Assembly: GCA_963457535.1 (NCBI GenBank)
Contig: OY734803.1
Coordinates: 2,108,001-2,172,000 of the forward strand
DNA: 64,000 bases
Source of the DNA: JAHRAW01 sp028066695
GTDB taxonomy: Bacteria > Pseudomonadota > Gammaproteobacteria > Arenicellales > Poriferihabitantaceae
Direction of reading: 5' to 3'
Shown here: positions 41,601-52,400 of the stretch, one piece after another
Numbering within the stretch: position 1 is the first letter of the stretch
Layout of the letters: each line of letters opens with the position of its first letter
Translations under genes and position numbers: made by a program
Notes under the pieces: generated by a model
Seen by the model: only the letters and a program-made list of their open reading frames with translations
The model's database searches: none
Told to the model about the DNA's origin: nothing

Positions 41601-44023
41601 GAACTTTATCCGGCTACACAATCCCCGATGCCACAGTTGCAATCCGCGAATTCGGCTACGCCATCGCCGCCCCGGTAGGCCAGCCGACGGAAGAGGGCGC
41701 CACCGCCACCATCTCCGTGCAACTGATCAGCGCCCCCTCCGCCAATGTGGTCATCAATGTCGCCAGCAGCGACCCCACCGAAGCATCCGCCGCGCCCTCC
41801 AAACTCACCTTCACCACCGCCAACTGGAATCAGCCGCAAACGGTGACCATAACCGGCGCCAACGACAACTTTGACGACGGCGAAGTCCCGTATGCCATCA
41901 CCTTCACCGCCGACAACGCCGCCACCGCCGACGCCAACTACGATGACCTCGCCGAAAGCGTCCCCCTGACCACCACCGATGACGATGAGGTGCAAATCGC
42001 GCTTTCCATCGCCGGCCCCGAATTCCTGGTGGAAAACAACACCCTGCAAAATCTGCGCGTAAATGCCAACTTTGTCGGCGATGCGCGCCTGGAACAGGAC
42101 GCGGAAATCACCCTGCGCGACGGCGGCGGCACCGCAACCCCGGTCGCCGACTACCGCGGCTTAACCCTGCCGCGCACCATCACCATTCCCGCCGGCGCAT
42201 CTGCCACTTCCACAAGTTTCCAAATCACCCCCATCGCCGACCGACTGCGCGACAACGCCGAAACCATCATAGTCGCCGCGTCCGCATCCGCCGACCCCGA
42301 AATCGCCGCCGTGCAAGTGCGCATCCGCGAGTTCGCCTTATACGCGAGCGCATTCAGTGGGGGCGGCTCCGGCGCCGTCGGCGAAAACGGCGACACCGCG
42401 ACCTTCACGCTGGAACTGCCCAACGCCCCCGCCAGCGGCCAAGTGGTCATAACCTTCACCAGTTCCGACCCCGGCGAGGCGACCGTCTCGCCGCGAAGCA
42501 TGACCTTCACCGCCGCCGACTGGAACACCCCGCAAACCGCAACCGTGCGCGGCGTAAACGACAACTACGACGACGGCGACCAACCCTACACCATCACCGC
42601 CGCCGTCCGCGACGACCAAACCGCCGATATAAATTACCGCCGCAAAATCGCGCGCGTCTCCGGCATGAATGCCGATGACGACACCGCGCAAATCACCCTG
42701 CGCGCAACCCCGGCCTTCCTGATAGAAGAAGACGGCGAACAGCAATTCACCCTCACCGCCGCCCTCGCCGGACAAATCCGCTTTGATAAAAACACCGAGA
42801 TCACATTGTCCGACCGCACCCGCCCCGACGGCCGCGGCAATGCCGCCGCCGGCGCCGATTATGTCGCCTTCACCCCCCCGACCATCACCATTCCGGCAGA
42901 CGCTGCTTCCGCCTCGGCAAACCTCGCAATCACCGCCACCCCCGACCAAGCGCAAGACAACAACGAACTCATCGTCATCGCCGCCGCCTTACCCGGCAAT
43001 GCAATAGATTCGCTATTGCTCCCCATCCGCGAATACACCCTCCGCCCCGGCGCGCTCAGCGGCGCGCCCACCGAGGCCGGCGGCGTCGCCTCTTTCACGC
43101 TGACTCTGCCGACCGCGCCCACCGGAAATGTCGCAATCACCATCAGCAATTCCGACCCAAGCGAAGCCACCATCTCCCCGGCCTCGCTCGCCTTCACCGC
43201 CGCCAACTGGCGCGCGCCGCAGACCATCACCATCACCGGCGCGGACGACAACTTTGACGACGGCGACCGCGCCTACACCCTGACTCTCGCCACCGACGAC
43301 GCCAATACCACCGACCCCGCCTACCACGGCCGCGAAACACAAATTTCCGCGACCACCGCCGACGACGACACCGCCGAAATCACCCTGCGCGCCACCCCGG
43401 AATTCCTGGTGGAATCCGCCGGCGCGCAACCCGTAACCATCACCGCCTCCCTCGGCGAAATCCTGCTGGAACAAGACGCGCGCATCACCCTCGCGACCGG
43501 CGCGGGAAATGCAACCGCCGGAACCGACTATGAAACCTTCACTCTCCCGCCCGCCATCACCATTCCGGCGCGCGCCGCCGCCGGCATCGCCACTTTCGCC
43601 GTCACCCCGCTGGACGACACCGAGATTGACAGCGATGAAACCATTGTCATCACCGCCGCCTTTTCCCCTTATACTATCGCCGACTTGGACCTCCAAATTC
43701 TCGGCTTTGAACTGGATGTGGACGCGAGCGGGGAAATCAACCCCCAAGACGGCATCATGACCGCGCGGCGCCTGCTGGGCGCGCCCGGCAATCTGGTGGT
43801 CCGCCGGCAAACCGCCGCCGCCGCGGACGCGGTCGCCGCCAACATTGACCTCGGTATGCGCACCCGCGAATTGGATGTCAACGCCGACGGCGCGGTGAAC
43901 GCCGCCGACGGCATCTTAATCACGCGCTGGTTGCTCGGCCTGCGCGGCGATGAACTGGTTGCCGGGTTTGATGACACCAGCGCGGCCGTGGTCGGGGAAA
44001 ATATGGAGAAATTTGCGCGGTAG
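38666..44023 (+). CDS. Secreted protein D: cohesin-like module, six large repeats, dockerin-like pair
   Basis: A 1785-residue exported protein (signal peptide ending AHA-QD). Order: the shared module (about residues 28-190); a cystine-containing Ig-like linker (TVSCGL ... TACTLAIG); six tandem repeats of about 230 residues, each with SSDPGEATVSPxxLTFTAANW, VDDNFDDGDxPYT, DDDTAxITLRAxPxFL and DETIVITA(x)LSPYTIADLxxxIREF; then two calcium motifs DVDASGEINPQDGIMTARRLLG and DVNADGAVNAADGILITRWLLG. Repeats resemble Calx-beta/Ig-type adhesin folds. No barrel or LPXTG anchor exists, so it must be released or held by a partner. The start is the ATG in the ATGA overlap. Confidence 0.85.
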   Translation: MKTPLKPAVVALFFAAAFAMPLAHAQDLNAEVAFAMPGSTTPLTNFDALTVAAESDGTRTFKLDYITKSNRSGSSFRTAATIVHVHGAELEVIALENLLTAVVDPGIGGLNLIEQAATIDGIEYANRYAWGWFNPVGLSFLTPADTYFRLATATFKLKKLAGDTTVGFSQDSAGTAAVFTGPQLTIQGPPLASVGVSPANMMETDAATTATVSCGLSRPAIEETACTLAIGAGTAADPADYSVSPALAGATITIPKGETSAEKDFTITPNLAGDGGTIHIELANVVANGEQVVRDEQQALFEIIAPDLVVSPLRDPIDERGRTRGIKMKLRTQPRSGNVVVDLSSSDTGEATVRPAKLTYTAANWNRDQNVFIEGVNDLYDDGDQPFTLTFAVNAAETDDDNYHGVVQTLDAVNVDTERNVRLQAAATPLVLSEQGGAQDVEITVRLMGHRLGVAGLYPVQVETDTAVALALGVGANAGTATSPADFAISLPPFTIPAGQDSLTKTISITPVDDGARDNNETIVLTATLEPYAVVPLTLHLRDYRLNTTALSGETTEAGATATFTLSLPTAPEGGDVIVNATSSDTGEATLSPSRLTFTAANFDKPQTITVTGINDTFDDGDVNYTVDLSVDAATPDPNYRVLTKSLPGKTTDDDTAKIRVTASPAFLTEDTAGAQTITFTAELVGDVRLETPAQIALAFKTGGGAGTAVAGTDYTQFAPPTITIPAGQKTGSVSAEITTTADAIDDSNETIILTATLSPYEIADLELPIREFALNPSDITGNTGEDRSTAHFTLTLPTEPISGEVVVDVTSSDPGEASVSPPALTFTADNWNQSRRVVVTGVDDEFDDGDQPYKINLAINDAQTADPNYHGRTAELSAANTDDDTAAIALRAAPDFLSESAGAQPITLTAALTGDTRLEEQAVIALTRSGTATAGTDYTAFTPPANITIPARAAAAAATFAITPLAAADNGETIVFSGTLSGYTIPDATVAIREFGYAIAAPVGQPTEEGATATISVQLISAPSANVVINVASSDPTEASAAPSKLTFTTANWNQPQTVTITGANDNFDDGEVPYAITFTADNAATADANYDDLAESVPLTTTDDDEVQIALSIAGPEFLVENNTLQNLRVNANFVGDARLEQDAEITLRDGGGTATPVADYRGLTLPRTITIPAGASATSTSFQITPIADRLRDNAETIIVAASASADPEIAAVQVRIREFALYASAFSGGGSGAVGENGDTATFTLELPNAPASGQVVITFTSSDPGEATVSPRSMTFTAADWNTPQTATVRGVNDNYDDGDQPYTITAAVRDDQTADINYRRKIARVSGMNADDDTAQITLRATPAFLIEEDGEQQFTLTAALAGQIRFDKNTEITLSDRTRPDGRGNAAAGADYVAFTPPTITIPADAASASANLAITATPDQAQDNNELIVIAAALPGNAIDSLLLPIREYTLRPGALSGAPTEAGGVASFTLTLPTAPTGNVAITISNSDPSEATISPASLAFTAANWRAPQTITITGADDNFDDGDRAYTLTLATDDANTTDPAYHGRETQISATTADDDTAEITLRATPEFLVESAGAQPVTITASLGEILLEQDARITLATGAGNATAGTDYETFTLPPAITIPARAAAGIATFAVTPLDDTEIDSDETIVITAAFSPYTIADLDLQILGFELDVDASGEINPQDGIMTARRLLGAPGNLVVRRQTAAAADAVAANIDLGMRTRELDVNADGAVNAADGILITRWLLGLRGDELVAGFDDTSAAVVGENMEKFAR
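39583..43705 (+). repeat. Six tandem repeats in protein D
   Basis: Unit boundaries, set at the recurring (L/V)xIRE(F/Y) segment, fall near 40300, 40985, 41655, 42336 and 43035. Units are about 690 bp. They have diverged from each other, unlike the near-identical ends of the gene. Confidence 0.85.
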
Positions 44024-44040
44024 GGCGGCCTTTCGGTCAA

Positions 44041-46374
44041 ATGAAAAACCCGAAAAACCCTATGAAAAACCCCATGAAAAACCCGGTCAAAACCCCCGCG
44101 CCTTTTCTTAAGTGGAAACTCGCGGCCGCCGCGCTGTTCTTGATCGCCGCCGGCCTGCTGCCGTCCCGGCCGGCATTCGCGCAGTCCGCGACCCACACCA
44201 TCGCCTATGCCGCCGTCGGCTCCACCACGCCGCTGCTGACCTTTGACGCGAGCGCGATCACCCCGGCAAGCGATGGAACCCGAGTCTTTAAATTGGACAT
44301 CATCGGCAAGACCAGCCTCAAATCCAGCCACCTTTTCGTATGGGCGCACATCATTCCGGAGGAACTGGAAATCATCAACATTGAAAACATTGCGTCCGCC
44401 TCGTCCAGGCCCGGGCCCGGCGCCAATGCGGGGCGGTTGCTGCATTCGGTGAAAAGGACGGTCAATGGCGTCGCCTACGAAAAAGCCCATGGATGGAGTT
44501 GGTCGGGCACCTCTTTGCCAATCTTCCGCTTTCATGCCTTTTTTCACGCGAATCGGTATGCGCGGCTGATGACCGTCACCCTCAAACTGAAAACGTTTGA
44601 AGGCGACACCACCGCGAATTTTTCCAAGATGCCTGGCGGGCGCGCCGATACCGTAGTCGCCGGCAATCAACTCATCGTCCGCCTCCCCCCGTCGCCTCTG
44701 GTGGTCTCCTCGCTCACCGAAACCATCGGCGAAAACCTCCCCGCCCGGCAAATCGCGATGAAGTTGGGCGCCCAGCCCGCAAGCGGCAATGTGGTCGTCA
44801 ACCTCTCCAGTTCCGACCCCGGCGAGGCCACCGTGTCGCCCGCGGTCCTGAATTACACGAGCGCCAACTGGGAGCAGGAGCAGACCATCACCGTCGCCGG
44901 CGTGGATGACAACTTTGACGACGGCGACAAACCGTTCACCCTCACCCTGGCGGTGGACAACGCCAAAACCTCCGACACCTACTACCACAGCGCCGGAAAG
45001 CGAATAACCGGTGTGAACACCGACGACGACACCGCGCAACTCAGCGTCTCGGTGTCGCCGCAGTTCCTGACCGAGGACGCGCCCGGCGCGCAGCAAGTGA
45101 CTTTCACCGCCGAACTCGCCGGCGATGTCCGGCTGGAAGGCAACATGGGAATCGCGCTCGCCTTCAAAACCGGCGCCGGCGCCGGCACCGCGACTTCGGG
45201 AACCGACTACGCCGCTTTCACCCCGCCCACCATCACCATTCCATCCGGGCAAGCAACCGGCGCCGCAACCGCGAATATCACCACCACCGACGACGGCCCC
45301 GGCGACAGCGAGGAGACCATCGTCCTCACCGCCACGCTCGCGCCTTACACGCTCAATGACCTGACCCTGCCCATCCGCGAATTCGCGCTGACTCCGAGCA
45401 AAACCTCCGTCTCCGTCACCGAAGGCGGCGCCGGAACTTTCACGCTGGCGCTGCCGACCCGCCCCGCAAGTGGCAATGTAATCGTGGATGTGGCGAGTTC
45501 CAACGCCGGCGAAGCCGCGGCCGCCCCGGCCGCGCTGACTTTCGCCTCGGGCAACTTTGGCGCGCCGCAAACCGTGACCGTCACCGGCATGAACAATAAT
45601 TTTGACGACGGCGACCGCACCTACACCCTGACCCTGGCCGTGGACGCCGCCAAGACCGCCGACGCGAACTACCACGGCCGCGAAGCGCGGCTGGAGGCAG
45701 TGGTAGCCGACGACGACACCGCCGAAATCACCCTGCGCGCCACCCCGGAATTCCTGGTGGAATCCGCCGGCGCGCAGCCCATAACCGTTACCGCCGCCCT
45801 CGGCGGCGAAATCCGTCTGGAACAGGACGCGGTCATCACTTTGGCCCTCGGCGCGGGCGGCGCCACCGCCGGCAGCGACTATGAAACCTTCACCCTCCCG
45901 CCCACCATCACCATTCCCGCGCGCGCCGCTGCCGGCATCGCCACTTTCGCCGTCACCCCGATGGACGACACCGATCTTGACAGCGATGAAAATATCGTCA
46001 TCACCGCCGCCTTTTCCCCTTATACTATCGCCAACCTGGACCTGGAAATTCTCGGCTTTGAACTGGATGTGGATGCGAGCGGGGCGGTTACGCCCCAAGA
46101 CGGCATCATGACCGCGCGGCGCCTGCTGGGCGTGCTCGGCGCTTCGCTGGTCGCCGCGCAAAGCGCCGCCGACGCGTCCGCTGTCGCCGCCAACATTGAC
46201 CTCGGTTCGCGCACCCGCGAGTTGGATGTCAACGCCGACGGCGCGGTCAACGCCGCCGACGGCATCTTAATCACGCGCTGGCTGCTCGGCCTGCGCGGCG
46301 ATGAACTGGTCGCCGGGTTCGCCGATGCGAGCGCGGCGGTGGTGCGGGATAATATGGCGAAATTTGGGCGCTAG
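44041..46374 (+). CDS. Secreted protein E: cohesin-like module, two repeats, dockerin-like pair
   Basis: A 777-residue exported protein with the same plan as D but only two large repeats. The N terminus begins with a 12-bp repeat encoding MKNP units, giving ATGs at 44041, 44062 and 44074 ahead of the hydrophobic signal segment (cleavage near AFA-QS). The module shows IAYAAVGSTTPLLTFD, RVFKLDIIGK, ELEIINIENI and LMTVTLKLKT. The C-terminal repeat and calcium motifs (DVDASGAVTPQDGIM, DVNADGAVNAADGIL) are almost the same as in D. It lies 17 bp after D and is probably in one operon. Confidence 0.83.
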   Translation: MKNPKNPMKNPMKNPVKTPAPFLKWKLAAAALFLIAAGLLPSRPAFAQSATHTIAYAAVGSTTPLLTFDASAITPASDGTRVFKLDIIGKTSLKSSHLFVWAHIIPEELEIINIENIASASSRPGPGANAGRLLHSVKRTVNGVAYEKAHGWSWSGTSLPIFRFHAFFHANRYARLMTVTLKLKTFEGDTTANFSKMPGGRADTVVAGNQLIVRLPPSPLVVSSLTETIGENLPARQIAMKLGAQPASGNVVVNLSSSDPGEATVSPAVLNYTSANWEQEQTITVAGVDDNFDDGDKPFTLTLAVDNAKTSDTYYHSAGKRITGVNTDDDTAQLSVSVSPQFLTEDAPGAQQVTFTAELAGDVRLEGNMGIALAFKTGAGAGTATSGTDYAAFTPPTITIPSGQATGAATANITTTDDGPGDSEETIVLTATLAPYTLNDLTLPIREFALTPSKTSVSVTEGGAGTFTLALPTRPASGNVIVDVASSNAGEAAAAPAALTFASGNFGAPQTVTVTGMNNNFDDGDRTYTLTLAVDAAKTADANYHGREARLEAVVADDDTAEITLRATPEFLVESAGAQPITVTAALGGEIRLEQDAVITLALGAGGATAGSDYETFTLPPTITIPARAAAGIATFAVTPMDDTDLDSDENIVITAAFSPYTIANLDLEILGFELDVDASGAVTPQDGIMTARRLLGVLGASLVAAQSAADASAVAANIDLGSRTRELDVNADGAVNAADGILITRWLLGLRGDELVAGFADASAAVVRDNMAKFGR
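44690..46050 (+). repeat. Two tandem repeats in protein E
   Basis: Units of about 690 bp and 670 bp meet near 45388 at the PIREFALTPS segment. The second unit and the following calcium motifs closely match the last repeat of protein D (43365-44023) at DNA level. Confidence 0.85.
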
Positions 46375-46381
46375 CCGCCCC

Positions 46382-46397
46382 GGGGATTGATATCCCC
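46382..46397 (+). other. Small hairpin between proteins E and F
   Basis: GGGGAT (46382-46387) and ATCCCC (46392-46397) form a perfect 6-bp stem just after the stop of E and 18 bp before the ATG of F. No T-tract follows. It may modulate translation of F, which has no clear Shine-Dalgarno. Confidence 0.4.
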
Positions 46398-46415
46398 AGT
46401 CAATTGACAAACACC

Positions 46416-49400
46416 ATGCAAAACACCTTTAAAACCCTGCAAAAGTTTGCCGCCGCGCTGCTGCTGGCCAGCGGCGCCTTTTGCATGCCGCCGGCGCACG
46501 CGCAGGACCTGAACGTGGAAGTCGCTTTCGCCATGCCGGGCAGCACCACTCCGCTCACCAATTTTGACGCCCTGACGGTTGCCGCCGAAAGCGATGGCAC
46601 TCGGACATTCAAATTGGATTACATCATCAAATCAAACCGCTCCGGCTCCTCGTTCCGCACCGCGGCCACTATCGTGCATGTCCATGGCGCCGAACTGGAG
46701 GTGATCGCGCTGGAAAATTTGCTGACGGCTGTCGTCGACCCCAGCATCGGCGGGCTTAATCTCATTGAACAGGCCGCGACCATTGACGGCGTTGCGTATG
46801 TGAATCGGTATGCATGGGGCTGGTTCAGTCCGCTCGGCCTTTCCTTTCTGACGCCGGCCGACACATATTTTCGCCTGGCGACCGCGACTTTCAAACTGAA
46901 GAAACTTGCGGGCGACACCACCGTGGGTTTTTCGCAGGACAGTGCCGGCACTGCGGCGGTTTTTACCGGGCCGCAACTGACCATCCAGGGCCCCCCGCTG
47001 GCCGGCGTCAGCATCACCCCGCGTACCATGCAGGAAATAGAGCCCTTCAAGGTCACCACCGTCACCTGCGGCCTGTCGCGCCCCGCGCTGGAAGACACCG
47101 CCTGCACCCTGGGAGTCGGCGACGGCAGCACCGCCGACCCGGCGGACGATTACCGCGTTGAGCCGGCGCTCGCCAACGCGACCATCACCATCCCGAAGGA
47201 CATGGAGTCGGCCGATTCCGTGTTCACCTTTACACCGAACATCGCGGGGGACGGCGGCACCATTGATGTTGAACTGAGCAATGCGGTCGCCGGCGGCGAG
47301 CAGGTGATCCGCGACGACCGGCCGGCGACCTTCATCATTTTCGCGCCGGGCCTGATACCCGGACCGCTCAACGGGCCGGTCGGCGAGGGCCTCGGCAACC
47401 GTGGCGGCGCCCTGCAGTTGCGCGCCCAGCCGCGCAACGATGTGGTCATTGACCTCACCGTCACCGAAGGCGCGGACGAAATTGAATTGAATCCGGCGAC
47501 AATGACCTTCACCACGACGGACTGGAGCCAGCCCCAGGACTTCTTCGTCCGCGGCCGGGATGACCGCTACGACGACGGCGACCAGCCGTTTAAAGTCCTT
47601 TTCGCCGTCAACGAAAGCATGACCACCGACACCAACTACCACGGCATCTCCGCGGAAGTCACCGGCGTGAACATTGACAACGAGGTGGCCGCGCTGACCG
47701 TCTCGTCCTCGCCGACCGTGGTCTCGGAGCAGGGCGGCGCGAATAGCGTGGCGGTCACGGTAGGCCTGACCGGCGGCATCTTGGTGGAGGCCGACACCAC
47801 CGTCACCCTCGCCGAGGCAACCGGCACCTTCTTCCCCGCCGGCACCGCCACCGCGCCGGGCGACTACGCCGCCATCACCTTTCCGACTTTCACCATCCCC
47901 GCCGACGGAAACTCGGTTACCGAAACCGTCACCATCACCCCGGTGGACGACGGCGCGGGCGACAACAACGAGACCATCGCCCTCACCGCGACTTTGGACC
48001 CTTACCCGGTCGTCCCGCTGACCCTTGCCCTGCGCGAATACCATCTGCAGGTGGACAAAGACACGCTGGTCGACCTCACCGAGGCCGGCTCCACCGATAC
48101 TTTCAGCGTGGTGCTGTCCAGCCCGCCGGAGAAGGGCACCGGCGATGTGGTCGTGAATGTGACCGTTGACGACCCGAGCGAAGCCTCGGCCTCGCCGGCG
48201 TTGCTGACTTTCACCCCCACCAATTTTAATATGCCGCAAGTTGTCACCGTCACCGGCGAGAACGACAACCTTGACGACGGCGACAAGGACATCAAGGTGA
48301 CCGTCTCCATCAACAGCGGCATGACCGGGGACCGGCACTACCACGGCCTGTCGCATGAACTGGACGGCAAAACCATTGACGACGACGAAGCCATGATCAG
48401 CGTCTCGGTCTCACCGGACTTTTTGACCGAGGACGCTTCCGGCGCGCAGGCCGTAACTTTCACCGCCGAACTGGCCGGCGATATCCGGCTGGAAGGCAAC
48501 ATGGATGTCGTGCTGGCGATTGATACGGGCAAAAGCACCGCAATGGGCGGCGGGGACGACTACAACGACTTCACCCCGCCCGCCATCACCATCAACTCCG
48601 GACAAAAAACCGGCACCGCCACCGTGATGATCACCACCGTGGTCGCTGACCCCGACCCCGACATCGCCGAGGAGGAGATCGTGTTCACCGCCGCGCTGTC
48701 GTCTTACACCATCGCCGACTTGTCCCTGGCAATCCGCGAGTTCGCGCTCAAGCCCGTCCATGCGGAACCCACGCTGACCGTCGGCGAGGACGGAAGCACC
48801 CGGTCATTCACGCTGCAACTCCCGACCCAGCCGACCGGCGATGTGGTGGTAAATATCACCTCGTCGGACACCGGCGAAGCGACCGTGTCGCCGGGCGAGT
48901 TGAAGTTTGACGGGGGCAACTGGAACGAGGCGAAAACCATCGTGGTCAGCGGCGCGAACGACAACTTTGACGACGGCGCCAAGGATTTCACCATCAATAT
49001 CGCCGTGGACATGGATAAGACCATGGACGCCAATTACCACGGCCGCACCGCCACGGTCATGGGCGAGACCGAAGACGACGACACCGCGACCATTGTGCTT
49101 CGCGCCTCGCCGAATGTTCTTTCCACCGGGATAACCGGCGCGCAGACCGTCACCCTCACCGCCGAGGTGACAAGCGTGGCGCGCTTTGAGGAGGATGTAT
49201 CGGTCATACCCGGCACGGCCACCGGCACCGTGACGAGCACCGACGCGACTTTCAGCACGCCGGGGAACATCATGATTCCGGCGGCGGCAGCCTCCGGAAG
49301 CGTGGACTTTGATGTCACGGTGCTGTCGGGCGCCACGGCCGGCCGCACCATCGTTATCCCCGGTTCGCTGACCCGCGCCGGACTGCCGGACATCGCCGTC

Positions 49401-52400
49401 ACCTCCGCGACCATCACCCTCCGCGACCACGGCTACAACATCAGCGCGCCTATCGGGCAGCCGACCGAAGCCGGCGGCACCGCGACCTTTAATGTGAGCC
49501 TGATAAGCCAGCCGGCCACCGGCACGAGCGTGGTGATTGATGTCGAGAGCAGCGACACCACCGAAGGCGCCGTAGACACGAGCGATGCCAAACTGACTTT
49601 CAACGACTCCAACTGGAACCAGGTGCAGACCGTGGTGGTGGCCGGCCAGCCGGACACCGTTGACGACGGCGATGTCCGGTATGACATCACCTTCACGCCG
49701 GACATGACCGGCACCACCGACTCCAATTACGACAACATCCCGACGGAAACCCGCTCGCTGACCACCACCGACGACGACACCGTGACCATCGCCGTGGCCG
49801 CGTCCCCGACCGACCTCGTGGAAAACGGCACGGCCCAGACCGTGACCCTCACCGCCACCCTCACCGGCGGCACCTTGGAAAAAGCGGAGATGATCACATT
49901 GCGCGACGGCGGCGGCACCGCGACTTCCGGCTCCGACTACGACGCGCTGACCCTGCCGATCATGCTGTCCATTCCCGAGGGGGCGACCAGCGGCACCGTG
50001 GATGTGCCCATCACGCCGACCGACGACGCCCCCAAGCGCGACAACGCCGAGACCATCATCTTCGCCCCCGCGCTCGCGCCTTACGAAATCGACCCGGTGG
50101 CGCTGACCATCCGCGAATACCAGTTGTATGCGAGCGAGTTGAGCGGCGCCGCCACCGAGGCAAACGACGGCGCCGATGCGACCTTCACCGTGGTGCTGCC
50201 GAACCTGCCGACCGGAAATGTCGTGGTTAACCTCACCAACGACGCCCCCGACGAGGTGAACCTCTCGGCGAACACGCTGACCTTCACTACCGGCGACTGG
50301 GACCAGCCGCAGACCGTCACTGTGAACGGCGTGAACGACATGTTTGACGACGGCGACCGGCCCTACACCATCACCCTCGCCGTGGACGACAACGCCACCG
50401 ACGACGACAGGTACGACGGCAAAACCGCGACCGTCTCCGGCGAAAACGCCGACGACGACGACGCGATGATCGCCATCACCGCCAACCCGGAATTTCTGGT
50501 GGAAGCCGGCGGCGCGCAGGCGGTGACCTTTACCGCCACCTTGAGCGGCGATGTCCGTCTGGAGAACGAGGCGGTCATCACGCTCAGTGTCAGCGCCGAC
50601 GGCACCGCCTCCGACACCACCGACTTCACCGCGTTCACCCCGGGCGCCATCACGCTGCCGGCGAACACCCAATCCGCAAGCGCCGCGCCGGTGATGATCA
50701 CCCCGACCGCCGACGCCATACCGGACAACAACGAGACCATCCTCATCAACGCCGCCTTCAGCGGCGCGCCCTTCGCAGACATCGCCATTCCCGATTTGGA
50801 ACTGCAAATCCGCGAATACGAACTGGTCGCCGGCATGCTGAGCGCCGACACCACCGAGGCCCGCGGCACCGCGACCTTCGGGCTCTCGCTGAAATCCCCG
50901 CCCGGCGGCAATGTCGTGGTGGATGTCGCCAGTTCCGCCGCGGACGAGGCCGCGGTCGCCCCGGCAAAAATCACTTTCACGGCCGCCAACTGGGACACCC
51001 CGCAAATCATCACCGCGACCGGCGTGGACGACACGCTGGACGACGGCGACCAGGAATTCACCATCAACCTGACGGTGAACAACGCCGAAACCGACGATGA
51101 CAATTACGACGGCCTGACCGCGAGCGTGGAAGGCTCCAACACCGACGACGACACCGCGACGCTCACGCTCGCCGCCTCGCCGGCCGCCATCGCCGAAACC
51201 GGCGGCGCGCAGCCCGTGGTCATCACCGCCACCCTCGGCGGCGATGTCCGCTTCGCCGAGGAGATGACCGTGAGCCTCGCCAACAAAACCAGCGGCGTCG
51301 GCGCCGGCACCGCCACCGAAGGAACCGACTACGACGCATTCACGCCCCCGGACATCACCATCCCCGCGAACGCTGCCTCGGCCAGCGTAACCTTCGCCAT
51401 CACGCCGGTGGACGAAGACCCGCCCGTGGATGACGACGGCGAAACCATCCTCATCACCCCGACCCTGGAGGGCTTCACCCTCGCCGACATTACAATCACC
51501 ATCCGCGAACTCGGCCTGGTCGTGAGCGCGCTCACCGGCGCCGCCACCGAGGCAAACGACGGCGCCGATGCGACCTTCACCGTCGCGCTCGCCGCCGCCC
51601 CCGCGAGCGGCAGGGTGGTCGTGGATCTGACCAGCGAAAACACCGACGAGGCCTCGGTCTCGCCGACTTCGCTGACCTTCACCACTTCCGACTGGAACCA
51701 GCCGCAGACCGTCACCGTCGCCGGTGTGGACGACAACCTGGACGACGGCGACCAGGACTACACCATCACCGTAGGGGTCAACGACAGCACCGACGACGCC
51801 AACTACCACGGCATCAGCGAGGAAGTCACCGGCATGAACGCCGACGACGACACCGCGAGCATCGTGCTGTCGGCCGCGCCGTCGCTTCTGCTGGAATCCG
51901 GCGGCGAACAAATGGTCACCATCACCGCCTCTTTGCAGGGCGGCATTCTGCTGGAAGAAGACGCGACCATCACCCTCGCGCACAAAACTTCCGGCCCCGG
52001 CGCCGGCACCGCGACCGGAGGCGGCGACGACTACCAGGACTTTACCTTGCCCGCACCCATCACCATCACCGCCGGCCAGGCCAGCGGCGAAAGCGCGGCA
52101 TTCGCGATTACCGTCGTTGACGATGTGGATGACGACGAAGGCGAGACCATCGTCTTCAGCGCCACCTCAACTCCCGTCTACACCATCGCCGATTTGGCGG
52201 TTGAAATCCGCTCGGTCGGCCTGCTCACGACCGCGCTGCAGGGCGCGGCCACCGAAGCCGGCGGCACCGCCACTTTCACGCTGCGCCTGGTCGCCCCGCC
52301 GTCCAGCGGCAATGTGGTCGTGGATGTGACCAGTTCCGTCCCGCAACAGGCGAGCGTCCAGCCGGCAGAACTGACCTTCACCGCCGCCAACTACGCCATG

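Noticed and set aside
43669..46161. 830-codon minus-strand open frame opposite proteins D and E
   Set aside because: Its Gly/Val/Asp-rich pattern is the mirror of the repeats on the plus strand; it has no signal peptide or motif of its own.
46404..46415. TTG start for protein F four codons upstream, overlapping a TTGACA
   Set aside because: No Shine-Dalgarno favours it, and ATG at 46416 gives a normal signal peptide; the TTGACA lacks a -10 partner.
48804..51983. 1059-codon minus-strand open frame opposite protein F
   Set aside because: Repetition mirrors the plus-strand repeats. The length is explained by GC bias and repeat structure, not by coding.
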